Source: Thermothielavioides terrestris NRRL 8126
Taxonomy: Eukaryota; Ascomycota; Sordariomycetes; Sordariales; Chaetomiaceae
Reading direction: 5' to 3'
NCBI RefSeq assembly: GCF_000226115.1
Contig: NC_016457.1
Coordinates: 7,316,001-7,380,000, forward strand
DNA length: 64,000 bases
A model generated the notes under the pieces. That model did no database searches. It saw only the letters and a list, made by a program, of their open reading frames with translations, and was not told the DNA's origin. The position numbers and the translations under genes are program-made. Every line of letters begins with the position of its first letter. The first letter of the stretch is position 1. Positions 1 to 15,147 of the stretch are shown in pieces.

Positions 1-6110
<6,110 letters not shown>

Positions 6111-7498
6111 ATGACCAAGTTTACGTTCGAGATCGACGTCTACTCAGACACCATCTGCCCATGGTGCTACATCGGCAAGAAGGCTCTCGACAACGCCATA
6201 GCCACTTACACGGCACAACATCCCGACGCCGAGTTCAAGTTGACATGGAAGCCGTATATGCTGTGGCCCCATGCGAGGGTCTCCGGTATGCAAGCACTTC
6301 ACAGAACGGGCTTGGGCCTCTGGTGGGCGCAAGACTACCCCTCCTCTCCCGAGGGCTGGCCGGTTCGGGCCTTCAACTGACTTGCACGCCAGCATTTGAC
6401 AAAGGGGAACTTCTGCGCGCCATCTACGGCCCGGATGCGCCCGCCATGTTGGAGCGCTTCACCCGACTCGGAGCGGAGTACGGCATCGACTTCCGGTGGG
6501 GCGGTAAGACGGGCAACACGCGGGACTCGCACAAGCTGATCCTGCTGGCGATGGAGCGAGACGAGGCCGAAGCGAGAGCCTCCTCTTCCTCCCCTGAATC
6601 GCCACCCGCAGAAGCAACACCCACCACCACCACCACCACCACCTCCTCCTCCTCCTCCTCCTCCGCCGCCGCCACAACAACAACAACAACAACAACCCCC
6701 TCAGCAGCCCCCCCAACCGCGACCGCGCCCCAACCCCCCCTCCGCCACCAGCAAACCCACCAAGACCGCACAGTAACCCACCTCTTCGCCTCCGCCTTGA
6801 CCCGGCAGGAGGACCTCTCTTCGCGCGCCTTCCTCGCGCGCGCCGCCGTCGAGCTGGGCCTGCTGCCGACCGAGGCGGCCGCGCACGCCTACCTGGCGAT
6901 GGGGGACGGCAAGCGCGACGGCTACCGGAATGGCAGCTACGATAACGACCACAACAACAACAACAACAACAGCCACTTCGACGACGACGAAGACGACGAC
7001 GACGACGACGACAACAACCACGACATCCACGACTCCTCGGAAAACGAAGAGCAAAACGAAGAGCAAGACGAAGAGCAAAACGAAGAGCAAAACGAAGAGC
7101 GAAACGAAGAGCAAAAGGAAGAGCAAATAAAAGAGGAAGACAAAGACGAAGAAGACGAAGCCAGTCTCGACCCGGGCCGCCTCGTGGACGCGTCGTCGGC
7201 GCGGGCGCGGCAGATCGGCGTGACGGCGGTGCCGAGCTACGTGGTGCAGGGGCGGTGGCAGGTGGGCGGGATGCAGCGGGAGGGGGTCTGGCTGGGCTTG
7301 TTTGAGACCGTGGTGCAGGCTGCTGCTGCTGCTACTACTGCTTCTTCTTCTGCTGCTGCTGGCGGTGGTGGTGGTGATGGCGGTGGTGGTGCTGGGGCTG
7401 GGCGGCACGGACGGGTTGGGGCGGTGGTGGACGGAGTGAATGGGTTTGTGGAAGGGGATAGGGGGAGGAGGAGGATGGGAGGGGCAGGGCGGGAATGA
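6111..7498 (+). CDS. DsbA/FrnE-family thioredoxin-fold oxidoreductase with large low-complexity inserts
   Basis: Predicted dithiol-disulfide oxidoreductase of the FrnE/2-hydroxychromene isomerase-like group. Exons 6111-6285 and 6393-7498 (intron 107 bp, branch-like CTGAC near its end) give 426 residues, against about 210-240 usual for the family. The CPWC active site is at residues 16-19. After the intron come the typical helical motif GGKTGNTRDSHKL and, near residue 338, the cis-proline loop GVTAVPSY followed by GRWQVGGMQ. The family fold is interrupted by a Thr/Ser/Ala/Gln-rich insert (about 118-185) and an Asn/Asp/Glu/Gln insert (about 228-320) that includes a 12-bp repeat coding NEEQ-like tetrapeptides. 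An Ala/Ser/Gly-rich tail follows residue 368. The inserts stay in frame and lack plausible splice sites, so I read them as protein. All catalytic features remain. Substrate and location are unknown; no signal peptide is seen. Confidence 0.85.
7043..7126 (+). repeat. 12-bp coding minisatellite (NEEQ units)
   Basis: Seven consecutive 12-bp units of the type AACGAAGAGCAA, each differing by at most a few bases. They encode NEEQ, NEEQ, DEEQ, NEEQ, NEER, NEEQ and KEEQ inside the FrnE-like protein. The repeat is in frame and adjoins poly-Asp and poly-Asn codon runs. Confidence 0.9.
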
Positions 7499-8060
7499 GG
7501 AGGGGTGCACGTGTGGAAGAGGATGAGGGGGATTTTCCTCGGGGGTTCGATGGGGTGAATAGGTGAGGAGGGGCTAGGTTGGAGTTCGAATGTTGAATAC
7601 GGCGCAAGGCTGGACGGATGCCGAACAATCGGTTGATTTTCTGACAGTTATTGTACACACAGATTACCTGCTCGCGATCGACACAGGTTCCGTTCCCACA
7701 AGTGATCTCAGCGCGGGCTCGTGTGAGGGAGAGCCTCTCAACAGCCGCAGAAACAAACGCCAATGCCCCCCGAAAAGCAACCCCCAATTTCCCTCTAAAA
7801 CATCGCAATGCCTTTTTCCGTGCCAGGACAGCCACGCAAGCCAGAGTAAAAGCAGACAACCGATGGATTTGATACCGACCCACGCCATGACATGACTCAT
7901 AAGAACCCTGAACCGGCCCATTCTTCCCAGCGCCAACCCAATGCAAGGGGAATGGATGAGAAAAAAGGATATAGAAAAAACAAAAGAGAAAAGCGCCTTC
8001 CACCATGTGTTGCTTAGGCGCCACCAGTCCCAAATAAAGCACGCAGGATTCCACCCACCC
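7499..8060. other. Intergenic gap between convergent genes
   Basis: This 562-bp gap lies between the 3' ends of the FrnE-like gene and the TFIIE beta gene. I see no gene or RNA in it; it should contain both 3' untranslated regions and polyadenylation sites. Confidence 0.6.
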
Positions 8061-9170
8061 TTAACGCCTCAAGCTGCTGTAATCCTTCAGAAGATGCTCC
8101 ATATGCACGTTCGTCGACTTGCCGGTCCGGCGCTGCGCCCGCTTCTTCTTCTTCTCCACCTTGGGCGCCTGGGCGGCCTTGAGCCGCGGGTCCTCGGACG
8201 CGGGCTTCTGCTGGGCGGCCAGCAGCCGGCCGACGATGTTCTCCGGGCTGGGCACCTCGACGCGGGCCCACATGAGCTTGAGCTGCGGGTCGACCTCGTG
8301 GAACAGGCTGGGGTCGTCGAGCCAGACCATGCGCGGGGCGCCGTCCTTCTTGGCGCGCACGACCAGCAGCTTGTGCTCGGCCTCGAGCTCGTTGATGGCG
8401 GCCTCGCAGTCGGGCCAGCCGTCCTTCAGGTCCTTGACGCTGACGCCGCTCGCGTCTGTCTTCTTCTGCAGGTACGCCAGCAGCGACGTCTTGTCCTTGA
8501 CCTCCGGGATCGTCGGGCGGTGCACGTAGGTGCCGGACCGCCAGGTCTGCTCGCTCAGCTCCGGGTCGGGGATCCACTGGATGTGCGGGTTGCGGCGCAT
8601 CTGCTCGATGAAGAACTCCTGCTCGGACTCGGGCCGCCCCGTCGCCGACAGGTAGCCGAGCACGTCGAGCCCCGTTTGCGGCTCGCCCTTTTCGCGCAGC
8701 CAGCGCACTGCGTAGGCCATCTGCGAGATGATGCTCTCGCCCGTGCCCGTCAGCGCCGGCTGCGAGTAGACAATGTTGCCGGGCGTGTCGCGGTCCTTGC
8801 GCGGAGTCATGGTGCCGGCGGCCGCCGAGGTTGTCGAGCCGATTGACGGGGACGGCGACGGAGGCGCGAGCGTGCGCCCCGCCACGAGGCCGGCCTTGGT
8901 TGCGTTCGACATGTTCAACCACGCGTAGGTCTTCTTTCCTGGGCGGACAGGCTTGGCGGAGTCGGGTTGGGAGGATCGCCGAGGAGACCGCGCGGGCTGT
9001 TGGGCGAGTTGCGCTGGTTGCTGCTGAGTAGATGGCGCCCCCGACTGCGACGGGTAGTCTTTAAAAGCTCCGGGGTTAGGCTGCGGAGGAGCTTGAGTCG
9101 CTTCCCAACGAGGTTGAGCAGCGCTTTGTTGCTGGCTCAAGGGCAATGAGGTCGATTGGGTCGCCGCCAT
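8061..9170 (-). CDS. tfa2: Transcription initiation factor IIE subunit beta
   Basis: Small subunit of general factor TFIIE. It pairs with TFIIE alpha in the RNA polymerase II preinitiation complex and helps recruit and regulate TFIIH. A single exon encodes 369 residues. The first 70 or so are a disordered Gln/Pro/Ser-rich segment, followed by KKTYAWLNMSNATKAGL. The conserved TFIIE-beta winged-helix region lies at about 140-290 (for example residues SIISQMAYAVRWLREKGEPQ and WRSGTYVHRPTIPEVKDK). The C-terminus has a basic KKKKRAQRRTGKSTNVHMEHLLKDYS motif typical of the family. Length and motif order fit fungal Tfa2 proteins. The start is the first ATG in frame. The gene is convergent with the FrnE-like gene. 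Confidence 0.93.
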   Translation of the reverse strand: MAATQSTSLPLSQQQSAAQPRWEATQAPPQPNPGAFKDYPSQSGAPSTQQQPAQLAQQPARSPRRSSQPDSAKPVRPGKKTYAWLNMSNATKAGLVAGRTLAPPSPSPSIGSTTSAAAGTMTPRKDRDTPGNIVYSQPALTGTGESIISQMAYAVRWLREKGEPQTGLDVLGYLSATGRPESEQEFFIEQMRRNPHIQWIPDPELSEQTWRSGTYVHRPTIPEVKDKTSLLAYLQKKTDASGVSVKDLKDGWPDCEAAINELEAEHKLLVVRAKKDGAPRMVWLDDPSLFHEVDPQLKLMWARVEVPSPENIVGRLLAAQQKPASEDPRLKAAQAPKVEKKKKRAQRRTGKSTNVHMEHLLKDYSSLRR

Positions 9171-9998
9171 TGGAGTGGCAATACAGGGATTCGTTATCGT
9201 TATCGGGTACCGGATAATTGCATACCTATGGCTGCAAACAGTTGCAGACAGTGGGAGTAGGAATGAAAATAACGGGATCTACAGTCCAAGCAATGGATGC
9301 TCCGGTTTGCGAGTTCCCAAAAGCTGTGGTGGTTTGAGAATAGCGAAGATGCAGAAATTCACAGCCCTTAAGTTGGGAAGGAGAACACAAAGCAGTCAAT
9401 GCGGCAGGTTATCTGCCATATTCAAGTCTTTTCGACGCAGATTCTGGACAGTGCCTGCATGGCCGCATCGCGAACAACGGCGCACTTGACAAGGACGGTG
9501 CAGACATGGCGTCAACATGAGCACAAAAAAGACCAAGGGCTTGAAGCGCATGTGACCTTGGCCGCATCAGGCTTGCAGAATTACAAAAGTCTATAAGTTA
9601 TGCGACAATTCCAGCCAGGCACTTGCTGCTGCACCCGAGAGATGGCGGAGCAGCGGGCCTCCTGGTTCGCTTGCTTGCTTGCTTGCTTCCTGACGCCGAA
9701 ATGCATGAACCTCTGGCATACAAGATATCCCCCATCATAAACCGATCCCATCTGTAGTTGTTGAATACCAAAAGAAGTAGCCACCACTCCTGGCAGGCAT
9801 CTGCTGCGAAGGACGAGCCGCCTGGGACCGCATCCAAGTGCATCATAGGGGAACGAGATGAGCACCTAGGCAGGCGCTAGTGGGTTTCTCCGGTTCCATC
9901 TGGTGCAGGCCAGCAGCGCAAGCAGAGCCCCGGAACCCCACGCATTGGTCAGAAACATCTTGCGCGTTCGCCGTGACCGTCAACCGCGTGGAAGCAAG
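9171..9998. other. Intergenic region upstream of TFIIE beta
   Basis: No gene recognised in these 828 bp. The part next to 9171 is the promoter side of the minus-strand TFIIE beta gene; the part next to 9998 is the 3' side of the cytochrome b5 gene. A short run of about four GCTT units occurs near 9668. Confidence 0.55.
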
Positions 9999-10611
9999 CT
10001 AGGCGCTCTGCGCACCCTGCTGTTGCTGCAGGTACTGGTAGGCAAAGTACGCGACCGCACCGCCGATGAGGACAAGGGCATAGACGCCGAAGCCGAAGCC
10101 CGCCGAGGAGGAATTCGCGGCCGGAGGCACCGCGCCGGGAGCGGGGGTCTTGGGCTTTGGGTCGCCGGGCTGTTACACAGTTAGCGACCAGATCGGCCGG
10201 CAGGTGTGCTGACATGCACATGTAATTATGACTGCGTGGAGGGGCTGCTTACGTTACGCTTCAGCGTGCCGACCTTGAGCTTGGCCAGCGTCTCGCGGGC
10301 CTCGTCGCTGTGGCCGACATCCTCGAAGGCCTCGGTGGCGTCCTGGCCAGCAACGTCGAGAAGGACCTCCTCGCCACCGCTGTTGAGAAGGTGGTGGTGT
10401 TAGCGGCCGATGAGGGGAATCGCCGAGATTGGGGGGGCCAGCTGCCTCGGAAGATGATATGCGGAGGAAATGCTGTCGGGCGGAATGGCACTTACGGGTG
10501 CTCGTCCACGAATTTGGTCACATCGTAGATCTGGTCGTGGATGACGAGGTAAAGGTCCTTCTTGGTGTTGTGCTCGGCGACGTCCTGGTACGTGAGCTCC
10601 TTGGTGGCCAT
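9999..10611 (-). CDS. Cytochrome b5, tail-anchored
   Basis: Electron carrier of the endoplasmic reticulum, donating electrons to desaturases, sterol enzymes and P450s. Exons 10611-10496, 10379-10253 and 10169-9999 (introns 116 and 83 bp) encode 137 residues, normal for the family. The haem-binding core contains the HPGG motif with axial H38 and the second axial ligand H62 in VGHSDEA; the 24-residue spacing matches classical b5. A Pro/Ala linker leads to one C-terminal membrane segment ([20 protein letters not shown]), then a Gln-rich tail. This layout is that of an ER-type tail-anchored b5. The start ATG lies directly before the conserved [11 protein letters not shown] segment. The fungus may have other b5 paralogues, so I give no symbol. 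Confidence 0.93.
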
Positions 10612-11590
10612 CTTGACTGGTTCTGTCGGGGAAATTGTCGTCTTCGAAAATCGGCCGATACCGTTTTTCTGGACAGCTGTATTGTTAGAAAGGTTCACGC
10701 AGCGGCTGGGAACAGGCGCCGCGATAAGAGGCAATTGCGCTGGGAGCCGTACGAGAAATTCGGAGACTTGTGCACGACAAAAGTGTTCAGTTGCGACCGG
10801 ACGGCGACGGGCAGGCTGGAGACGGTTGTCGGAGGAAAGGGGGGCGGACGGGAAAAAAGAATCGAAGTCCCGGGCTCGGTGATGGGGAACAGGATCTCCC
10901 AGCCCGGACAGGCACCTGGGCAGGCGGCAGTGCTTGGACAACGGTCGCCAGAAACCCCTGGCCGAGAAGCTCTGCCTGGCGGACCCCGACGGGAATCCCG
11001 CTTGGCAGGTCCCCCAACCCAGAAGCAGCCAATCAGGGCTAATCGAAATTATACCACCTGGGCCCTGATTCGTCCAATGGGACGGTGGTTCGATTCGGAG
11101 ACTGCGGTGCCGTCGGGGTGGAGCGACAGCTGGCAGTCGCGAAGGATGCTTTGCCCTCTGGCCTGTGATCGTTCACTTCTTACTGGGCCCTTCTCCGCGA
11201 TGGAGCGGTGACCATTTTCCGGGAAGGTTCCATCCCGAGTCCACCGGCCCGCACCTCATGGCAGGGCTGAGGTGTGCTGCCCCGATTCAGGATTATCGGA
11301 TGCGCCTATCGGAGAATAACTGGCCCCCATCTTATCTCGGGCTCGCAACGAAGTCTGAATGGCGAGGTCCAGCACGGAATCTTGCGCAAGCAATCCAAGG
11401 ACAGATATGAGTGCAGTGTAGGCATTCGAACCCCCAGACGTCAGCTACCACGGGTAGAAGTGGACAGGGTCCTTCGGATCTGGAGAATAAATTCCTTGCA
11501 CAAAACATGCCCACGCTTTGGTTGGTTAACCCATGGCGCAGCGAAGCAGATTGAGCAAGTTGAGGATCTCCGCAGGAGGGTGGTAGCTGC
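10612..11590. other. Intergenic region upstream of cytochrome b5
   Basis: About 980 bp with no gene seen. It contains the promoter of the cytochrome b5 gene and the 3' flank of the capping-protein gene. A tRNA T-loop-like string near 11412-11440 was examined and rejected. Confidence 0.55.
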
Positions 11591-12671
11591 CTATCTCCTC
11601 GCCGCGCCGCCGCCAATATCCTGGCCCAGCCTGTAGCTCGCGACTTTGTCCCACTCGATCTTCTGCCTCGTTACAGGCAGCTGCCTCCTCAACGCCTTGA
11701 ACGCGCCCTCGCTCAAGCTCGTGAAGCTCCGGTTCAGCTCCTCCTGGTATTTCTTCTCGGCCGCGGAGATCTCCCGGGCGATGCCCGCGCCAGTGGCGGA
11801 TGGCACGGACGCGGTCAGAGGCTTGTTGGTCAGGAGCCGCACGTTGCCGTCCTCGTAGTAGTGCACGTCAACCTTGATGGATCCTTCGAGGGAGTTCGAC
11901 GAGGGATCGAAGATGTAGAGTGAGCGCCAGCGCCCGTTCCTGCGGCGGGGGTCAGCACGGCAAGGGAACAGGCGAACTGCCAGAGAGCCATACCAGAAGT
12001 TATTGGGGCTGTATTTGTTCGCGACGATGATGATGGCGATCTTTGAGTCGTTCTCTATCGGGTAGGCGCCGTAGGCCGCATTCGTGAAGTGCTCTTTGAC
12101 GTACGCCGAGAGCCCCTTGAGTATCGATTTTCTAGCAGACGCAAGCGTGAGTCCCATGTTGTTGCAACCCCGCCTCGAGTCTCGAGCCCTCACGTTAGAT
12201 CCGCCTGAGCGCCGTCCAGCACGTGGCTTTCCGTTGCGCTGGCTTTCTGCGTGGCATGGTCGAACGCGAAGCTACACGAGCTCTCGACGTCGTAGTATCG
12301 GCCGCCGCCCAGTGAGTTGTGCGAGCTGACAATGACCTGCTGGCTGCCGCCCGGGAGCTTGACGGTCGTAAACTGCTCCTCGTTGTACTTCTTGAAGGCC
12401 GGACCGAGCTCGTCCACCAGGTTCGGGGTTGAGATCGTCAGCGCTTTGATGTCTGCCGGCAAGCGGTCAGGTTACGGTTCCAACATAGGTGTGGAGTGGG
12501 ATCCATGCCTGCGAGGACATCCGCTAGCTGGAGGAAGCCCGTTAGCACAGTCACCACGCTGGCTGGAACTGGTTTGGAGAACTGCGCTTCAGTTGGGGCC
12601 TAGGACGAGCTTACCTCTCCGGGCGGAGCGCCCTCCACGAATGAGGACACAATTGCCTTGGGGGACGACAT
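11591..12671 (-). CDS. cap1: F-actin capping protein subunit alpha
   Basis: Alpha subunit of the heterodimeric CapZ complex, which caps barbed ends of actin filaments at cortical patches. Five exons: 12671-12615, 12527-12509, 12452-12194, 12131-11994 and 11939-11591, giving 273 residues, the usual length. The N-terminus reads SSFVEGAPPGE then LADVLADIKAL, which aligns with the family pattern PPGE-x-x-x-V-x-x-D-[IV]-[KR]. Recovering this pattern needs a 19-nt exon 2 and a downstream intron (12453-12508) with a GC donor and CAG acceptor. Later hallmarks are HYYEDGNVRLLT and the C-terminal FKALRRQLPVTRQKIEW. Intron 4 (11940-11993, 54 bp) is frame-preserving and stop-free. Identification is firm; the micro-exon and GC donor are inferred from protein conservation. 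Confidence 0.93.
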
Positions 12672-13127
12672 TGCAAAGAAAAGGCGCGAACAAGTTTAAA
12701 CGATTCCCCAGCTCTTCCAGGTTGCGCAGCTGACGGTCAACGTCGACAGGCTCCGGCCAGGGCGGTCCGACAAGCAAGCTGTTGATGAAACCAAGATGCG
12801 GGGCATTGGTGGGATGCGAGCTGGTGCGCCAAGACTATGGCGGACAGGGGTACCTAAGGTACTGTGGTATCTGCTTCGTCTGATCCAGCCAGGTTGGCTC
12901 TCCGTAACATCCTCAACCAACCAATCTCGCGATATTTTTCATTGCACGGCCAGGCTTTCTACACTGCACGACTGTGCTACCGCTAAACTCCTGCAAGGTT
13001 GAAACACACACAACATAACTTGCTCGGTGTTCCACATTACACAAATGCGCCACTTCACCTGTCAACGCCGCGCCTGCTCTGCTCCGATGCGATCCTTCTT
13101 TGAGCGCAACATCGATCCAAGTCCAAA
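12672..13127. other. Intergenic region upstream of capping protein
   Basis: 456 bp with no gene. It contains an inverted-repeat element GTACCTAAGGTAC at 12850-12862, one of several related copies in the intergenic DNA of this window. Confidence 0.55.
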
Positions 13128-14405
13128 TCAGTACTCTAGCACCTTCTTGATGTTGTCATAAATCCCTGGCCAAAGTCAGCATGGAGCGGACGTGTCGCAT
13201 GGGCAGGGAGACCTACTTGCGACATCCGGCGCGTTGAACGTCTCGAACATGAGCGGAGTATGTATGCTCCAGCCGGCAACGCGGGCGACCGGCGCCTCCA
13301 ACCTGACAAAAGTCGCGGGGTCTTCTTGGATCGCAGCAGCTACCTCGGCCCCGACGCCAGCGTTGATCATGGCCTCGTGGACGACGAGACACCGACCGGT
13401 TTTTCGGACGCTCCGGAACACGGTCTCCTTGTCCCAGGGGTAGATGGTCCTGAGGTCGATCAGTTCGACCGTAATGCCCAGGTCCTGCTCGGCCTGCTTG
13501 AGCGCCGCCATGCACTTGTACAGCGGCTGGCCATACGACACGATGGTGACGTCGGACCCCTCCTTCAACACCTCGGCCTTGGACAGCGGCAGCGTGTAGG
13601 CGGCTGTTGGGACCTGCTCAACCGCCGCGCGATACAGGATCTTGGGCTCCATGAACACGCAGGGATCGTTACTGCGGATGGCCGACAACAGCAACCCCTT
13701 GGCCTGGAGCGGCGACCTGGGCATGATGACACGCAACCCAGGAATGTGCGTGAACAGGCTCTCGGGCGACTGCGAGTGATACAGCGCGCCGTGGCCGACG
13801 CCGCCGCAGGGCATCCTGACCGTCAGCCCGCCCGCGCTGCGGCCCCCGGAGCCGTCGCGGTAGCGGAACTTGGCGGCCTCGTTGACCAGCTGGTCGAAAG
13901 CCGGGTAGACGTAGTCGGCAAATTGTATCTCGGCGACGGGCCGCATCCCCTCGGCGGCGACGCCAATAGCGAAGCCCATGATGCCCTGCTCGGTAAGCGG
14001 CGTGTTGAACACGCGGTCGCCTCCGTATGTCTCGGCCAGCTTGCCCGTGCAGCGGAAGACGCCGCCAAAGGCGACATCCTCGCCGAAAACGAGGACGGAC
14101 TCGTCTTCGGCCAGGGCGATCGACAGCGCGTCGTTGATCGCCTGGAAGAGGTTCATGCGCTTCGTCGTGCCATTCCGGACTTCGGGTGGCAGCTCGGCGT
14201 TTCCCAATGCTGACTGCGACGTGTGCGATAGCAAAGGAGTTGTCGAGTAGTCGATTGGGAGGTTCAGCTTCGCGTTTGGAGGATGTGTCGAGTATTGCCG
14301 CCGAGATGGAAGCAGGGCGGGAGCCGATGCCGACGCCGCCGCGGCGAGGGGTCCTCGTCGAGCCAACAACGCCCGCGACAGCGTGCGAATTGATGAGCCC
14401 TTCAT
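13128..14405 (-). CDS. BCKDHB: Branched-chain 2-oxoacid dehydrogenase E1 subunit beta, mitochondrial
   Basis: Beta subunit of the thiamine-diphosphate-dependent E1 component, which oxidatively decarboxylates 2-oxo acids derived from Leu, Ile and Val in the mitochondrial matrix. Exons 14405-13217 and 13165-13128 (51-bp intron) encode 408 residues. The first 38 or so residues are Arg/Ser/Ala-rich, consistent with a mitochondrial presequence ending before YSTHPP. The core includes the transketolase pyrimidine-binding domain ([41 protein letters not shown]) and the C-terminal transketolase domain ([16 protein letters not shown]). Splicing the short last exon gives the expected ending [17 protein letters not shown]. 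The conserved SLF/HIPGL segment and the branched-chain-type FEMNQ-like FRCTGKL region favour BCKDHB over pyruvate dehydrogenase E1 beta. Confidence 0.92.
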
Positions 14406-15147
14406 TGTCCCAGGAGTCCGGGGAGCAGCCGAGTAGTTTCTATTTCAAGAGTCGTCTACTTCGTACATGCATTGTCAAGACAAGCAAATGTTGAGGGGGA
14501 AGACAGCAGATGGAAGCTGGGATGGAGGAGGGATGGCGGCCGCATCGGCTTGCGACGGCTTTGTGGGCCGAGCCTCTTCCTGGCGATCCATTTCGCGGGG
14601 CCCCGCCAGGACCCCCCAATTTGGCCCGCAAGCTGCCGGCGATGATCATTCGACAGGGGACCTGCCGGGTGAGATGCCAGACGATAGCGAAAAAGATGCG
14701 CCGTAGGTTATCCTCTCAGACGGAGAGTTCCAACATTCAGATGAACACATCTTTGATGGGCGGCATTTGCAAATTAAACTTTGTCAGTGCAAAGTTCCTG
14801 GGTTTCCCAGTTTCCACCGCGATGACGTCTGCTCAGCCATCTTGGCGCCGAAGACCCCTGTCCGATACGGTTGCCCTGCCAACAATCGCCCACTCTTTAC
14901 ACAGTGGTTTGAAGGATCAAGGCAGAAGCTGCGACGCCGCGAGGCAACGAATCAGTAAGATGACGTGGCAGGGCACCGACGCAGCGACATTTCAAGCATC
15001 TCTTTAGCTTCAATTTTCCCCTATCTGTACCACTGTGATTCCGGCTAATTACCGTGTGCGATATACACGATGCATTTCTAACTCATCCAAACGCTACACT
15101 TTCCCTCCCACCACATACACCAAAAGGCTCGAAATAGAAGTGGGAAC
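14406..15147. other. Divergent promoter region
   Basis: 742 bp between the starts of BCKDHB (minus) and the GH5 glucanase (plus). No gene is seen. Both promoters must lie here. Confidence 0.55.

Noticed and set aside
6701..7510. 269-codon minus-strand frame opposite the FrnE-like gene
   Set aside because: It is the antisense shadow of simple repeats (poly-Val/Phe/Ser) in a well-supported gene.
11405..11440. Possible minus-strand tRNA (GGGTTCGAAT, T-loop-like)
   Set aside because: The T-stem does not pair and I find no matching acceptor stem or anticodon arm at the required distance.
13260..14213. 317-codon plus-strand frame opposite BCKDHB
   Set aside because: Antisense shadow caused by GC-rich third positions of BCKDHB.
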